This document shows positions 1 through 10,411 of a DNA stretch of 64,000 nucleotides, piece by piece; within the stretch, counting starts at the first letter, position 1; the number at the start of each line of letters is the position of its first letter. The position numbers and the translations under genes were made by a program. Source of the stretch: Ilex aquifolium (Eukaryota > Streptophyta > Magnoliopsida > Aquifoliales > Aquifoliaceae). A model generated the notes under the pieces. The model saw only the letters and a list, made by a program, of their open reading frames with translations. It ran no database searches and was not told where the DNA came from. The stretch is taken from contig OX637391.1 in NCBI GenBank assembly GCA_951799425.1, forward strand, positions 9,248,551 to 9,312,550, written 5' to 3'.

Positions 1-2148
1 CATATGGAGATTGATTCCCAAAAATATGAGAGGGAATATGATTGATAGTATAGACAGCAGTAAAAGCAGCTTCACCCCAAAAACGCTCAAAACACGAAGA
101 AGAGATAAGAAGAACATGAATAGTATCAAGAATATGACGACGTTTGCGCTCAGCACATCGATTTTGTTGAGATGTGCCAAGACAAGAACGATGAGGAATG
201 GTATCATGTTGACTGAGAAAGTTAAGGAATGTGGTGTCTCTATATTCCATGGCATTATCAGATCTAAAGACTTTAATGGGTTGTGAAAATTTAGTTTGGA
301 CCATTTAGAAAAAATTATAATAAATTTGTCACAACTAAGATCGAGTTTACAAAAGGTAAATCCAAATGAAGCGAGAATAGTCATCAATAAAAATGACAAA
401 ATACTTTGCCCCTCCCATAGTAACAGTTGGAGAAGGTCCCCAAATATCAGAATAAACTAAATAAAAAGGGGTAGAAGAAAAAGAATTACTTTTATTGAAA
501 GGTAAAACTGACTGTTTTGCAAGTTTACAAGACAAGTAATCAAGTTGTTCACTGTGAACATGCCCTAACTGACCAGTATAAATTAAATATTCTAGACGAC
601 TTAAAGAAACATGGCCCAAACAAGAATGTCAAAGACTGAAAGGAGAGTTGGTCGCTTTAGAAGCAACAACAATAGAAAAGACTGAAGGATATAGCTGTTT
701 GGGAAGACGAAGATGGATAAACTCAAACAGTCATCCATGTTTATGGCCTATCCCGAGGGTCTGCCCTGTCCGTGGATCCTACACAATACAACCAGTGAAA
801 GAGAACAAAACAGTGACTCCGAGCTCACAAAGTTAACCCACAGATATGAGATTGAGAGTAAGATAAGGTATGTGATAATATGGGGAAGTGAAACATGGAA
901 TGTAGTGACATGTCCAACATTGTTGACATGCATATGGGATCCATCTGTAGTGTGAATAGGTAGAACAGAACCAATATATTTTGTGGAAGAAAACAACGAT
1001 TCATCAGGGGTCATGTGGTTACAACATGTAGAGTCAAATAACCAAGATGATGTACCAGAAGTGACAGACAAAGCAGTAGAAGACGGATTACCAGATCTAG
1101 AAAGAACTTGTTTGATGATAGCCTCAATATCACTAGCACAGAAAGACGAAGAGGGCGACTCTGGAGGACAAGAGTCATTGACAGTAGCAATAGCAGAATG
1201 AGAAACAGACATAAAGTTGTCCCTAGATTGATTGTCTGATCTGTATTGGTTGGTGTGAGATCTGTCATTCTTGGGTGTATTATGGTGCAAATTTTGGGGA
1301 CAGTTACTCTGATAGTGGCCTGGGCACATTTTGTGACAGAAATTGCAAACTCGGGTACAATTGAGTAGTGCATGACCCTTCTTGTGACAATATGAGCAGT
1401 AAGGCTGGGACAACTGATTGTCGCGAGGATGATGAGTAACAAGAACAATGTTTGGATACTGTGATCGGACAGCTCCAAGACAGGTCCCCTTAGAAAGCAA
1501 CTCAGAGATGGCTTGTTCCAAAGTTGGTAAAGGATTGCGATGGAGAAGATATGCTCGAACATGCTCAAAAGTGTCGGTGAGAGTGTTTAAACAACCAAAC
1601 TGATGACTAATGGACGGTGTTGAGGTGTTTTAAAACAAAGTGATAATTTGATGATTCTTGTCTTCCCATTCTTCAACGTTCAGCGTATTTGTCAGTCTGT
1701 TTGTCCTTAAGTTGAACAGGTTCCTTGATATCACTAGTTAAATAACACCGAGTTTTCAACCTTTAAGAAAACTTGTCATATAATAGGCCCAAATGATATA
1801 GTTGGAGCCCTCAAGAATGATGGAAATTGGTTTGGAGAGATCAGATAGAGCCATAGTTGATCTTGACGGTCGGTGAACGACAAAAATGTCGCGCAGAGGA
1901 TGACCAGAGGGTCTCCCGAAAAGTGGCCGGAGAGTTGCCAAAGGGTCACCAGAGAGCGGTCGGAGAGTTGCCGGAGGGTGGTCGGAAGGTCACTGGAAAG
2001 TGGCTGGAGGGTCGTCGGAGGGTAGGCGGAGGATGGCCGAAAGAGAAGAAGAGCCTCAAGATTTCTAATGTAGAGAATCCCTCATAGGGCAACCACAAAA
2101 CATACTATCCTTAACTAGAAGGATTCACGAGCCTAAGCTCTGATACCA
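1..2148 (-). mobile_element. Ty1/copia retrotransposon fossil, partial (runs off the left edge)
   Basis: Minus-strand gag-pol remnant. Reading from right to left I see a gag start with the copia-type SNYIIWAYYM stretch (about 1756-1860), two CX2CX4HX4C-like zinc knuckles (about 1320-1420), a protease-like SWLFDSTCCNHMT stretch (about 990-1040), the GHVSLSRLEYL pre-integrase region with a SDIWGP integrase start (about 390-620), and integrase core text (SDNAMEY, AERKRRH) in the first 300 bases. Integrase continues past position 1, so reverse transcriptase and the 3' LTR lie outside the window. A tRNA-iMet primer site sits at its right end (2137-2148). The coding part is broken in several places, so it is a fossil. 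The position just downstream of the UGT pseudogene suggests an independent insertion. Confidence 0.85.
2137..2148 (-). other. tRNA-iMet-type primer binding site of the left copia fossil
   Basis: On the minus strand these 12 bases read TGGTATCAGAGC, the usual copia primer site complementary to initiator tRNA-Met. They directly adjoin TGTGAAAG at 2149, the inner end of a presumed LTR. Confidence 0.75.
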
Positions 2149-2460
2149 TGTGAAAGAAGATAATATAAAAAAAATATAATTGTATATTGCTTTGGTGTAT
2201 TCTTCCATATATATGAAGAGGTGTATTTATAGTACAAGGAGTTAGTACAAGTGTATTTATAGTACAAGTGTATTTACAGTACAAGGAGATTGTGAAGACT
2301 GATCACAATCACACACTTGACCAGTGTAGTTGTGTTCAAGTAACAGTTAAGGATGATGCTGAGAGTCCTCTGCAGTGACCACAGAATCAGTCTTAAGATT
2401 AGCATGGTGTCAGAGGAAATGGGAAGGTGAGATGAGGTAGGGAGAGGAGGGAGCCATTCA
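2149..2460 (-). repeat. Probable 5' LTR of the left copia fossil; outer edge uncertain
   Basis: The LTR starts at 2149 next to the primer site. The outer edge could be near 2345 (minus strand TGTTACTTG) or near 2460 (minus strand TGAATGGC); the partner LTR is outside the window, so it cannot be fixed. The interior carries short repeats of GTATTTATAGTACAAG. Confidence 0.4.
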
Positions 2461-2493
2461 CAAATTTCACTTTCAGCAATTAATATTGCAGAA

Positions 2494-2542
2494 TTTATTC
2501 AATATGAAAAGGTTACATTACACAGAAACAAAGGAATTTATT
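2494..2542 (-). terminator. Candidate polyadenylation signals of the UGT pseudogene
   Basis: Two AATAAA hexamers on the minus strand (2537-2542 and 2494-2499) lie about 90-135 bases past the UGT stop at 2631. Position and sequence fit plant near-upstream poly(A) elements; no transcript data support them. Confidence 0.35.
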
Positions 2543-2630
2543 GAGGTCTTGTCCTAATTTGAAGCAAATTATTAAAGTAGAACAGAACCTAATCACAACA
2601 ACAACACAAGACTTCCCATTAATCTCAGGC

Positions 2631-3447
2631 TCAGCCTCCATGTTTCACTGTTTTAAGTTCATTGATCAGAGAGATCAAGTTGGCCTTAGATGAGCCGCCA
2701 CTCTCCACGGTCTTCTTTGCTGCGGCACTGAGCTCCCTAGCTTGCTTCCTCATCTTCATCGCTTCTGGTCCACTACCCATCACCAATGCCACTGCTTTCT
2801 CCACCTTCTCTCTCTTCACTACCTCAGTTACCTCGTCGAACGAGCGACACCAAGCAGTCACTCCAACTGGAACACCAATCTTTAGCACATCAGTCACCAG
2901 CTTCTCTTGGTAAAACTGTTCTGCAAATCCCGGCCACGTGATCCAACCACAGTGTGTAACCAAACCTCCAATGGCTCGGTGGCCCAAGATTAACAGTTGG
3001 GGAGCCCACCCCCTTATGATAAAACCCTTCTTGCTCTCACTCATCCTCTTTTCGAAGCCCTCTGGCAGCCATTGATTTTCATCATTTTCTCTTTGTCGAA
3101 CCACCCACATGAATTGATGGCCGGACGCTTCCAATCCGGCTGCTATTTCAAGAAGCTGGGCACTAGAGAACTTTGTCAAGCTTCCAAAACTTATGTACAA
3201 TACTGAGTTGGGTTCTTTGGAATTTAGCCATGTTATGCACTCGTGCTCTTGAACTATTGATGTGTTACCTCTCTCTGCCTTATCCGCTGCATCTATGTTC
3301 AAAGCCAGCCAAATGGGTCCTATGCTCCATTCTCTCACACCTATGACTGTCTTGTAGTATTCCTCATAATCATGCTCGAGCCCATTGAAGCTGTTAAAGA
3401 TGGTGCCATAGCTTTTCAATTCAGCTTCTTTAATAACCCTCAGAAAC
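2631..3447 (-). pseudogene. UGT73-type glycosyltransferase, C-terminal part of a split pseudogene
   Basis: This is the 3' part of an intronless UGT73 gene whose 5' part lies at 8303-8909, beyond an inserted copia. It encodes the linker and C-terminal donor-binding domain: LKSYGTIFNSF, CITWLNSKEPNSVLY, and the front of the PSPG box (WAPQLLILGHRAIGG, HCGW). Compared with the intact paralogue at 58493-60007, 13 residues are missing straight after HCGW, so the Asn-Ser and Glu that contact the nucleotide sugar are lost; the box resumes with ITWPGFAEQ. The end (KTVKHGG then stop) is about 15 residues shorter than in the paralogue. Even without the copia insertion this copy would be inactive. The downstream side holds two AATAAA signals and then a copia fossil. 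Confidence 0.93.
3443..3447. repeat. Target-site duplication, left copy (GAAAC)
   Basis: GAAAC directly precedes the copia LTR that starts at 3448 and recurs at 8303-8307 just after the other LTR. A 5-bp duplication is typical of copia integration. Confidence 0.9.
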
Positions 3448-3834
3448 TGTTGGAGAGTAATTCACACGTGGGCTTTGAAGGCAGACTTGGTCTTTAATTG
3501 TTATCTATTTTGTTCCACTTATTTAGGTCTCTGTTATTTAGTAGTTCTATAATAATGTGATAATGCTAAGTGGTTGAGTGTATGTAGGAGTTTTCTATTA
3601 AGTGTCATTGTTGAAGTATGCTAGTTGTTAGAAACTTTAGGAAGTGGAGCTACGTGTGTGAAACAGAGCAAGTGCTGGAGTCTATTTAAGGACTTGATGT
3701 CAGTCCATAGAGTATTGTAAGCTCACTGCTATTGGTCAGTTGATTTGATATTCAATAAAATTCTTTGAGTCATTGTTTCCTGAAATTTCCTTGTGAGTGG
3801 TTGTGTGAGTAATTCTTCTATATATTTTCTAGCA
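3448..3834 (+). repeat. 5' LTR of the complete copia
   Basis: Starts TGTTGGAG and ends TCTAGCA, 387 bp. It carries a TATTTAAG box and a downstream AATAAA, as expected for an LTR promoter and R region. It matches 7930-8302 closely. Confidence 0.95.
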
Positions 3835-3836
3835 TT

Positions 3837-3848
3837 TGGTATCAGAGC
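3837..3848 (+). other. tRNA-iMet primer binding site of the complete copia
   Basis: TGGTATCAGAGC lies two bases after the 5' LTR, the standard copia priming arrangement. Confidence 0.9.
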
Positions 3849-6800
3849 CAAAGGTTTGTTGAGAGAGTTCTTTATTCTTTTCATTTTCTGACCAATTCAA
3901 TTTGAAAACATGTCTAGCAGTAACATTGCAATGAGCTTTTCTCAAACTATTCCTATTTTTGCTGGTCTCAATTATCAATTTTGGCGTGTCAAGATGAAGA
4001 CTTTATTTATGTCCTATGACTTATGGGACTTGGTGGAGAACGGCCTTGAAGAGGATGCAGATTCTGAGCATGCTACAAGGCTCTCTGCAACTCAACGCAG
4101 TGAGCTGAAAGAAAAGAAAAAGAAGGATGCCAAAGCTTTGTTCCTGATTCAGCAAGCTTTGGATGAAGCCATATTTCCACGGGTTATGGCCGCAACCACA
4201 TCGAAGGAAGCTTGGGACCTGCTCGAAGAAGAGTATCAAGGCTCAAGCAAAGTTGTTACAGTGAAGTTACAAACTCTCCGTCGAGAGTTCGAAAATTTAT
4301 CAATGAAGTCTTCTGACTCGATCCAAGTATTCTTCTCTAAAGTTTCTTCAATAGTTAATCAAATTAGAGCCTTTGGAGAAGAATTGACTGATCAAAAAAT
4401 TGTCGAGAAGGTTTTGCGAAGCCTTCCTTCCAAGTTTGATCATGTTGTTGCTTCCATAGAAGAATCAAAGGATCTTTCTGGTTACTCTGTCCATGAACTA
4501 ATGGGCTCTCTTCAAGCACATGAGCAGCGATTGAACAGGACAACAGAAGCTTCTTTGCAGCATGCTTTTCAGTCAAAGGTTGATACGAAAAGCAATTCAG
4601 ATGGCTTAGGACGAGGAAATAATGGCAGGGGGTGGTTTTGCATCCCGTGGAAGAGGCAGAGGCAGAAATAATGACCAGCAGAGAAACTCTATTAGAGGTA
4701 ACAATGCAAACTACACTCCATGTTCATATTGTGGAAAAACAAATCATGAAGATAAGGATTGTTGGTTTAAAAATAAGTCTAGTCCAAATAAAAATTCTCC
4801 ACAATGCTATCATTGCAAGAAGTATGGCCATGTTGAGAAAAATTGTTTCCAAAAAAACAAAGAGCAGGCCAATTTTCATGAACAAAAAGATGGATCTGAA
4901 GAAAATTTATTTCTTACATGTTTGGCTACTCATGTTGACATGTGTGAAGATGTTTGGTATCTTGATAGTGGTTGTAGTAATCACATGACCGGCAATATAA
5001 ATTTCTTTGTGGAAATTGATGAGTCGGTGAAGACAAAAGTAAAGATGGGGGACAACAACCATGTCCAGGTATGTGGAATGGGTACTATTTCTGTGACCTC
5101 AAAATCTGGTAGGAAACTCATTCATGATGTTATGTATGTTCCGGGGTTAGCACAAAATTTGCTAAGTTTGGGTCAATTGATACGAAGAGGTTGTTATGCT
5201 GTTTTTGATAATGATGAATGCATGTTATATGATAAGAGGAGTATGAGCCTAATTCACTCTGTTAAAATGGCAGAAAACAAGATGTTTCCTCTTGTGTTTT
5301 CAAAGGTTACCATCAATGCTTTTAGTGCATCAAGTAGTGATTCCATGCTTTGGCATAGGAGATATGGTCATCTTAATTTTGGTGGACTGAATTTGTTGCA
5401 TAGAGAGAATATGGTTTCTGGTATGCCAATGGTGAAAGGTAATAGGGAAATATGTGAAGCATGTATTTTTGGAAAGCATCATCGTGACAAGTTCCCTGTC
5501 GGTAAATCTTGGAGAGCTAGCAAACCATTGTTGCTAGTACATGCTGATTTATGTGGCCCAATGCAAACACTTTCTTTAAGTGGAAGTAAGTATTTCTTGA
5601 TTTTGGTTGATGATTTTTCAAGGATGACCTGGGTATATTTTTTGAAGGAGAAATCTGAAGCTTTTGAGCACTTTAAGCAATTTAAAGTTGCTGTTGAAAA
5701 ACAAACTGGTTGTTCTATTTTAACACTTCATACTGACCGTGGCGGTGAGTTCACTTCCACAGAATTCCGAATGTTTTGTAGAAACCATGGCATCCAAAGG
5801 CAGCTCACAACCAGCTATACTCCTCAACAGAACGGGGTTGCAGAGCGCAAGAATAGGACTATTGTTGAAGCAGCAAAAAGCATGTTGAAAGAGAAAACCC
5901 TTCCCAAGAAATTTTGGGCAGAAGCTGTGGCAGTAGCTACTTATCTACTCAACAGATTTCCAACACGAGTTGTCCAAGGGAAGACTCCTTATGAAGCTTG
6001 GTATGGGAGGAAACCAAATGTAAGTCACTTAAAGATATTTGGTTCCATCGCTTATGCATTTGTACCTTCTGAGTTAAGGAGTAAGCTAGATGACAAGAGT
6101 ACCAAGTACATCTTTGTCGGCTATAGTGAAGAAAGTAAGGGGTATAGACTTTATGACCCCGATTATGGGAAATTGATTATTAGCCGAGATGTTGTATTCA
6201 ATGAAAATGATTCTTGGAACTGGGATCGTCGTGACTCAAATCCTACATTGATGGAAAAAAGAAAATTTTGATCTCGAGTCATCCTTCCCGCATGTGTCTC
6301 CTTCTTCATCTCCAAATTCTACACCAAGGAGGGTAAGAAGTCTTGCTGATATTTATGCTTCATGTGAATATGCTTGTTTTGCTTTGGAACCTACTTGTTT
6401 CGAAGATGCAGTGGAAAACAAGGAATGGTGTGGAGCAATGAAAGAAGAGATTGATTCAATTGAGAAGAACAAGACATGGACCTTGGTGGATTTACCAAGA
6501 GGAAAAGAAGCAATTGGTCTCAAGTGGATTTACAAGTCTAAGTTCAATCCAGATGGTACGTTGCAAAGGAAAAAAGCTCGACTAGTTGCGAAAGGGTATG
6601 CACAAGTTCCAGGTATTGACTTTACCGAAACTTTTGCTCCTGTTGCTCGATTTGACACAATTAGAACACTTTTGGCTTTGGCAGCCCATAATAGTTGGGC
6701 AGTTTATCAACTAGATATAAAGTCTGCATTTCTTAATGGTGAGCTTTTGGAAGATGTTTATGTCGAGCAGCCTCAAGGTTTCGTCGTGAAAGAACTAGAG

Positions 6801-7929
6801 CACAAAGTCTACAAATTGCACAAAGCACTCTATGGGCTCAAGCAAGCACCAAGAGCTTGGTACAACAAGGTTGATACTTATTTTGCTAATAATGGATTTC
6901 AGAAGAGTGCTAGTGAACCCACCTTGTATGTTAAAAGTGATGGCAATGATTTCTTGGTTGTGTGTCTTTATGTGGATGACATGATATATACTGGAAGTTC
7001 TTCTCAAATGATGGAAGCATTTAAAAAGTCTATGATGCAAGCTTTTGAAATGTCTGATTTGGGTTCTTCGCATTATTTTTTGGGCATTGAAGTTGTGCAA
7101 GATTCAAATGGTATTTTTATTGGTCAAAGGAAATATGCTACTGACTTGTTAAAGAAATTTGGACTGGTGAATTGCAAGCCTGCCAAAACACCATTGAACA
7201 CCAATGAGAAGCTCTCCTTGAATGATGGAGTGGAAAAGGTTGATGAGAAGCACTTTAAAAGTATGGTGGGAGGTCTTATGTATCTCACCCACACAAGGCC
7301 TGACATATTATTTGCTGTAAATCTCATTTCGAGGTTTATGCACAATCCAAGCAAACATCATTTGGGGGCAGCTAAGAGAATTCTTAGATATGTTCAGGGC
7401 ACTTCAAATTTTGGCATCAGGTATATGAAAAGCAAATCCAACAATCTTGTTGCTTTTACTGACAGTGATTGGGCTGGTTGTGCAGAAGACAGAAGAAGCA
7501 CAACAGGATATGTTTTTAATCTTGGCTCAGGGGCTATTTCTTGGGCATCAAAGAAGCAGCAAACTACAGCCTTGTCAAGCACAGAAGCTGAGTACATTGC
7601 AGCAACAACTACGGCATGTCATGTTGTTTGGTTGAGAAGAATTTTGGAGGACTTGAAGCAGAAGCAAGGTAGACCAACTGTGATATTCTGCGACAACAAA
7701 TCCACTATTGCAATATCCAAGAATCCAGTCCAGCAAGGCAGAACCAAGCACATTGAGACACGATACCATTTCATTCGTGAGCTGGTTGCAAAAGAAGAAA
7801 TAGAGTTGCAGCACTGCTACACTGATATTCAGCCAGCAGATATACTCACAAAGGCTTTAGCAGAAGATAAATTGAAGAAGTTCCGGTCCATGTTGGGAGT
7901 GCAAGCCCTCGTTGAATTAAAGGAGGGAA

Positions 7930-8302
7930 TGTTGGAGAGTAATTCACACGTGGGCTTTGAAGGAATACTTGGTCTTTAATTGTTATCTGTTTTGTTCCAC
8001 TTATTTAGGTCTCTGTTATTTAGTAGTTCTATAATAATGTGATAATGCTAAGTGGTTGAGTGTATGTAGGAGTTTTCTATTAAGTGTCATTGTTGAACTA
8101 GTTGTTAGAAACTTTAGGAAGTGGAGCTACGTGTGTGAAACAGAGCAAGTGCTGGAGTCTATTTAAGGACTTGATGTCAGTCCATAGAGTATTGTAAGCT
8201 CACTGTTATTGGTCAGTTGATTTGATATTCAATAAAATTCTTTGAGTCATTGTTTCCTGAAATTTCCTTGTGAGTGGTAATTCTTCTATATATTTTCTAA
8301 CA
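7930..8302 (+). repeat. 3' LTR of the complete copia
   Basis: Starts TGTTGGAG, ends TTCTAACA, 373 bp, preceded by the purine-rich tract AAGGAGGGAA. It is a near-identical partner of 3448-3834. Confidence 0.95.
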
Positions 8303-8307
8303 GAAAC
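8303..8307. repeat. Target-site duplication, right copy (GAAAC)
   Basis: GAAAC directly follows the 3' LTR and matches 3443-3447. Removing the element and one GAAAC restores continuous UGT reading across the site (TEF then LRVIKEAE on the minus strand). Confidence 0.9.
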
Positions 8308-8909
8308 TCCGTAAAACTATCTTGGAATTTTTCGTTGTCCATGATCTGAAGCTTCGTCATCTCTATCTTATGTGCCAAACCTGGTAGCACGAAAGTCTGT
8401 ATGTCTGACTCCACACTTTGGTGAGGCCTATGCTGTTCGACGCTATGCTCTGCACAGATGGCAAATTAGCTTGAAACATGGAACAGGAGTCTTGGAATCC
8501 CAAGTTGTGTGGCTACTTGTACAGTCCATGGGTAGAACATGTCTGAGACGATGCAGTCTGGTTTGCGGTCGAAAAGTATCTGCTCAAACGGTTGTTGAAG
8601 CATTAATATGCCACCATAGAGTTTACTGACCATGTCTGGTGATGGGACGTTGTTTAAGTTTTCGATTCCGACTGGGAGACCGACTTCGGCATGAGGGAAT
8701 TGGACGACATGGATACTTATGTTGTGGCCAGAGTTTCTGTCTTGGTCAATGGATTTTTGGAAGAGAAGGGCATTGTAGGTGGTGGTGACTATAGTGACAG
8801 TAACGCCATGAGCTGCAAATAGTCTTGCTGCTTCGACCATGGGGATCATGTGGCCTGAGGCCAAGTATGGAAGAAAGATGATGTTGAGTTGATCGCCCTC
8901 AGACGCCAT
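8303..8909 (-). pseudogene. UGT73-type glycosyltransferase, N-terminal part of the split pseudogene
   Basis: Starts at ATG 8907-8909 (MASEGDQLNIIFLPYL) with the acceptor-binding N-terminal domain, including the catalytic histidine in SGHMIPM (residue 20) and the partner aspartate in CIVSDMFYPW. A TAA stop at 8466-8468 replaces the Tyr codon seen in the paralogues (SSYFA), ending the frame after 147 residues; the same frame then continues with FAICAEHSVEQHRPHQ and MTKLQIMDNEKF up to the copia. Counting both halves without the copia gives a frame of 473 codons, close to the family norm of 480-500. The 5' half and upstream DNA are duplicated at 17212-18612. A TATA box lies at 8969-8977. Confidence 0.93.
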
Positions 8910-8968
8910 GGGTGATTGCTCAATCTTGGAAAAATGATTTGAAGATGCAAATGTCGAGAGATATTTAT

Positions 8969-8977
8969 CTTTTTATA
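8969..8977 (-). promoter_or_regulatory. TATA box of the split UGT copy
   Basis: TATAAAAAG on the minus strand, about 60 bases upstream of the ATG, which leaves a plausible short leader. The same box is kept in the duplicate at 17745-17753. Confidence 0.55.
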
Positions 8978-9119
8978 GGAGCCCATTTGCTAATCTTCAT
9001 TAGTTTATATGGTGCTAAACAAAAACTTGCTAAAATTTTTAATTCGTACACTCACTGTCTCACATATCCTTGTACTATAAAAGAGAATAGGTACGTCCCT
9101 CTACTGTTTGTATAGCGCG

Positions 9120-9934
9120 GTGCATATCTCCTTGCCTTCTTCAGAGTTGTCTATGTTACTAAAAAAAAAAAAAAATTCAGTATCATACTTCCATTTATCG
9201 TAATTATTTTTATCACTGTTATTATTGTTTTTATCACTATTGTTATACAAAAAAAAAATGATAAAAATTAATTATTACAACAATTATAAAAACAACCACA
9301 ACAATAATAAAAAGTGTTGACAGTATTGGACTCCTATAAACCATTAGTTTCACATGACATCCGTAAAAAGTGGTAATTGTTTTTGTATTAGAAAATATGA
9401 AAAATAGTTACCATAATAATAATAAAAATAACCATAAAAGTGATAAAAAAAAATACCTACAAAAGTGATAAATTATCTACAAAAATAATAATTTTTTTAG
9501 TTATAAAATGATTTGCAAAAATTATAAAAATACCAATTGAAATAATAAATTATGAATGTACGGTACCAATATATTTTATCGGTACGGTAGTCGAGTCCCC
9601 CTTCTTCAATTAAATTTCTATCATTTTGGTGTCATAATCAAGTCACCCTTCTTCAATGAATTTTTTAGGGAAATTTAGAAGTCAGTCCCTTTGCGGACTT
9701 ATTTAGTGATAAGTTCATACATTAAAATTCTCTCTCTCTCACATATCTATCTATATTTATAAAAACATAAACTCAAAAGAGCCTAAAAGGTTTTCAGGGG
9801 CCCCAGTTTATAATTTTGTTTGCATTTGAGGGAAAAAAACGTGGCACCTACCTTTACTCTTTTGAAAAGTAGTTGGCTGCGTCATTTTGCAGACCTAACG
9901 GTCTGCTTGTTTTGTGGGATTGGGAGAATTGGGG
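9120..9934. other. AT-rich upstream spacer, no gene seen
   Basis: Homopolymer A and AAT-type low-complexity tracts and a CTCTCTCTC run near 9733. I find no coding frame or RNA gene. Confidence 0.6.
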
Positions 9935-10411
9935 GTTGTTTGGTAAGAGGAAATGGGGGTAAGAGGAAATGGGGTTCGGTAAGATGGGTTTAGAAAAAAT
10001 AATTTAAAGGATCTCTAAATTTAATGTTTGGATTAAAAATTCAATCCTGGGTTCTCAAATTTGGTCCGTAGTTGACCCGAAGATTCAACCCATGATCATG
10101 AGTTTGACGAAACCTAGGAAGGCGATGGATTTGGAAAGACGATTTAAGGGGTTAAGGATGCAAAATATAATTGTTCCTCTTAACATGGGTATAAATTAGA
10201 TCGATCAAAAGTAAAATAGTCATTTACATGACAAATAATTGTTAATAATTATGATATATCTGTGGGTCTTACATGTGTATATGTTGCATACCAAACATTG
10301 GTATGAACCGGATTGAATGTTGAATCCTATCTTTGTAAAGAGGGGTTTAAGTTTGGAAGGGTTTAGAGAAACTAATTCAAATCCCTCCCCCAAAATTCAT
10401 CCAAACAAACC
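9935..10411. mobile_element. MITE-like element, fullest copy
   Basis: A 477-bp non-coding element with inverted ends of the GGTTGTTTGG / CCAAACAAACC kind, flanked on both sides by ATTGGGG (9928-9934 and 10412-10418), which looks like a 7-8 bp target duplication. Partial relatives lie at 18391-18545, 34690-34890, 35525-35942 and 55395-55590. Duplication length suggests hAT-type mobilisation, which is inference. Confidence 0.6.

Larger units (their letters stand above)
3448..8302 (+). mobile_element. Ty1/copia LTR retrotransposon, nearly complete, inserted in a UGT gene
   Basis: This element of about 4.86 kb has LTRs at 3448-3834 and 7930-8302, an iMet primer site, a purine-rich tract just before the 3' LTR, and a GAAAC target duplication. 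Parts in copia order on the plus strand: gag (about 3910-4600, FAGLNYQFWRVKMKT), CCHC knuckles (about 4720-4860), protease (YLDSGCSNHMT, about 4960), integrase (WHRRYGHL to GVAERKNRT, about 5350-6050), reverse transcriptase (CLYVDDMIY, about 6960), and RNase H (TDSDWAGC, about 7460). The coding region is interrupted in about two places, so it looks inactive. The LTRs differ at about 1.3% of aligned sites plus two small indels, implying a young insertion, roughly a million years or less at commonly used plant rates (inference). I do not assign a copia lineage. Confidence 0.95.

Noticed and set aside
2137-2148. Possible tRNA-Met gene fragment
   Set aside because: Only the 12-base primer site complement is present, beside an LTR; there is no cloverleaf.
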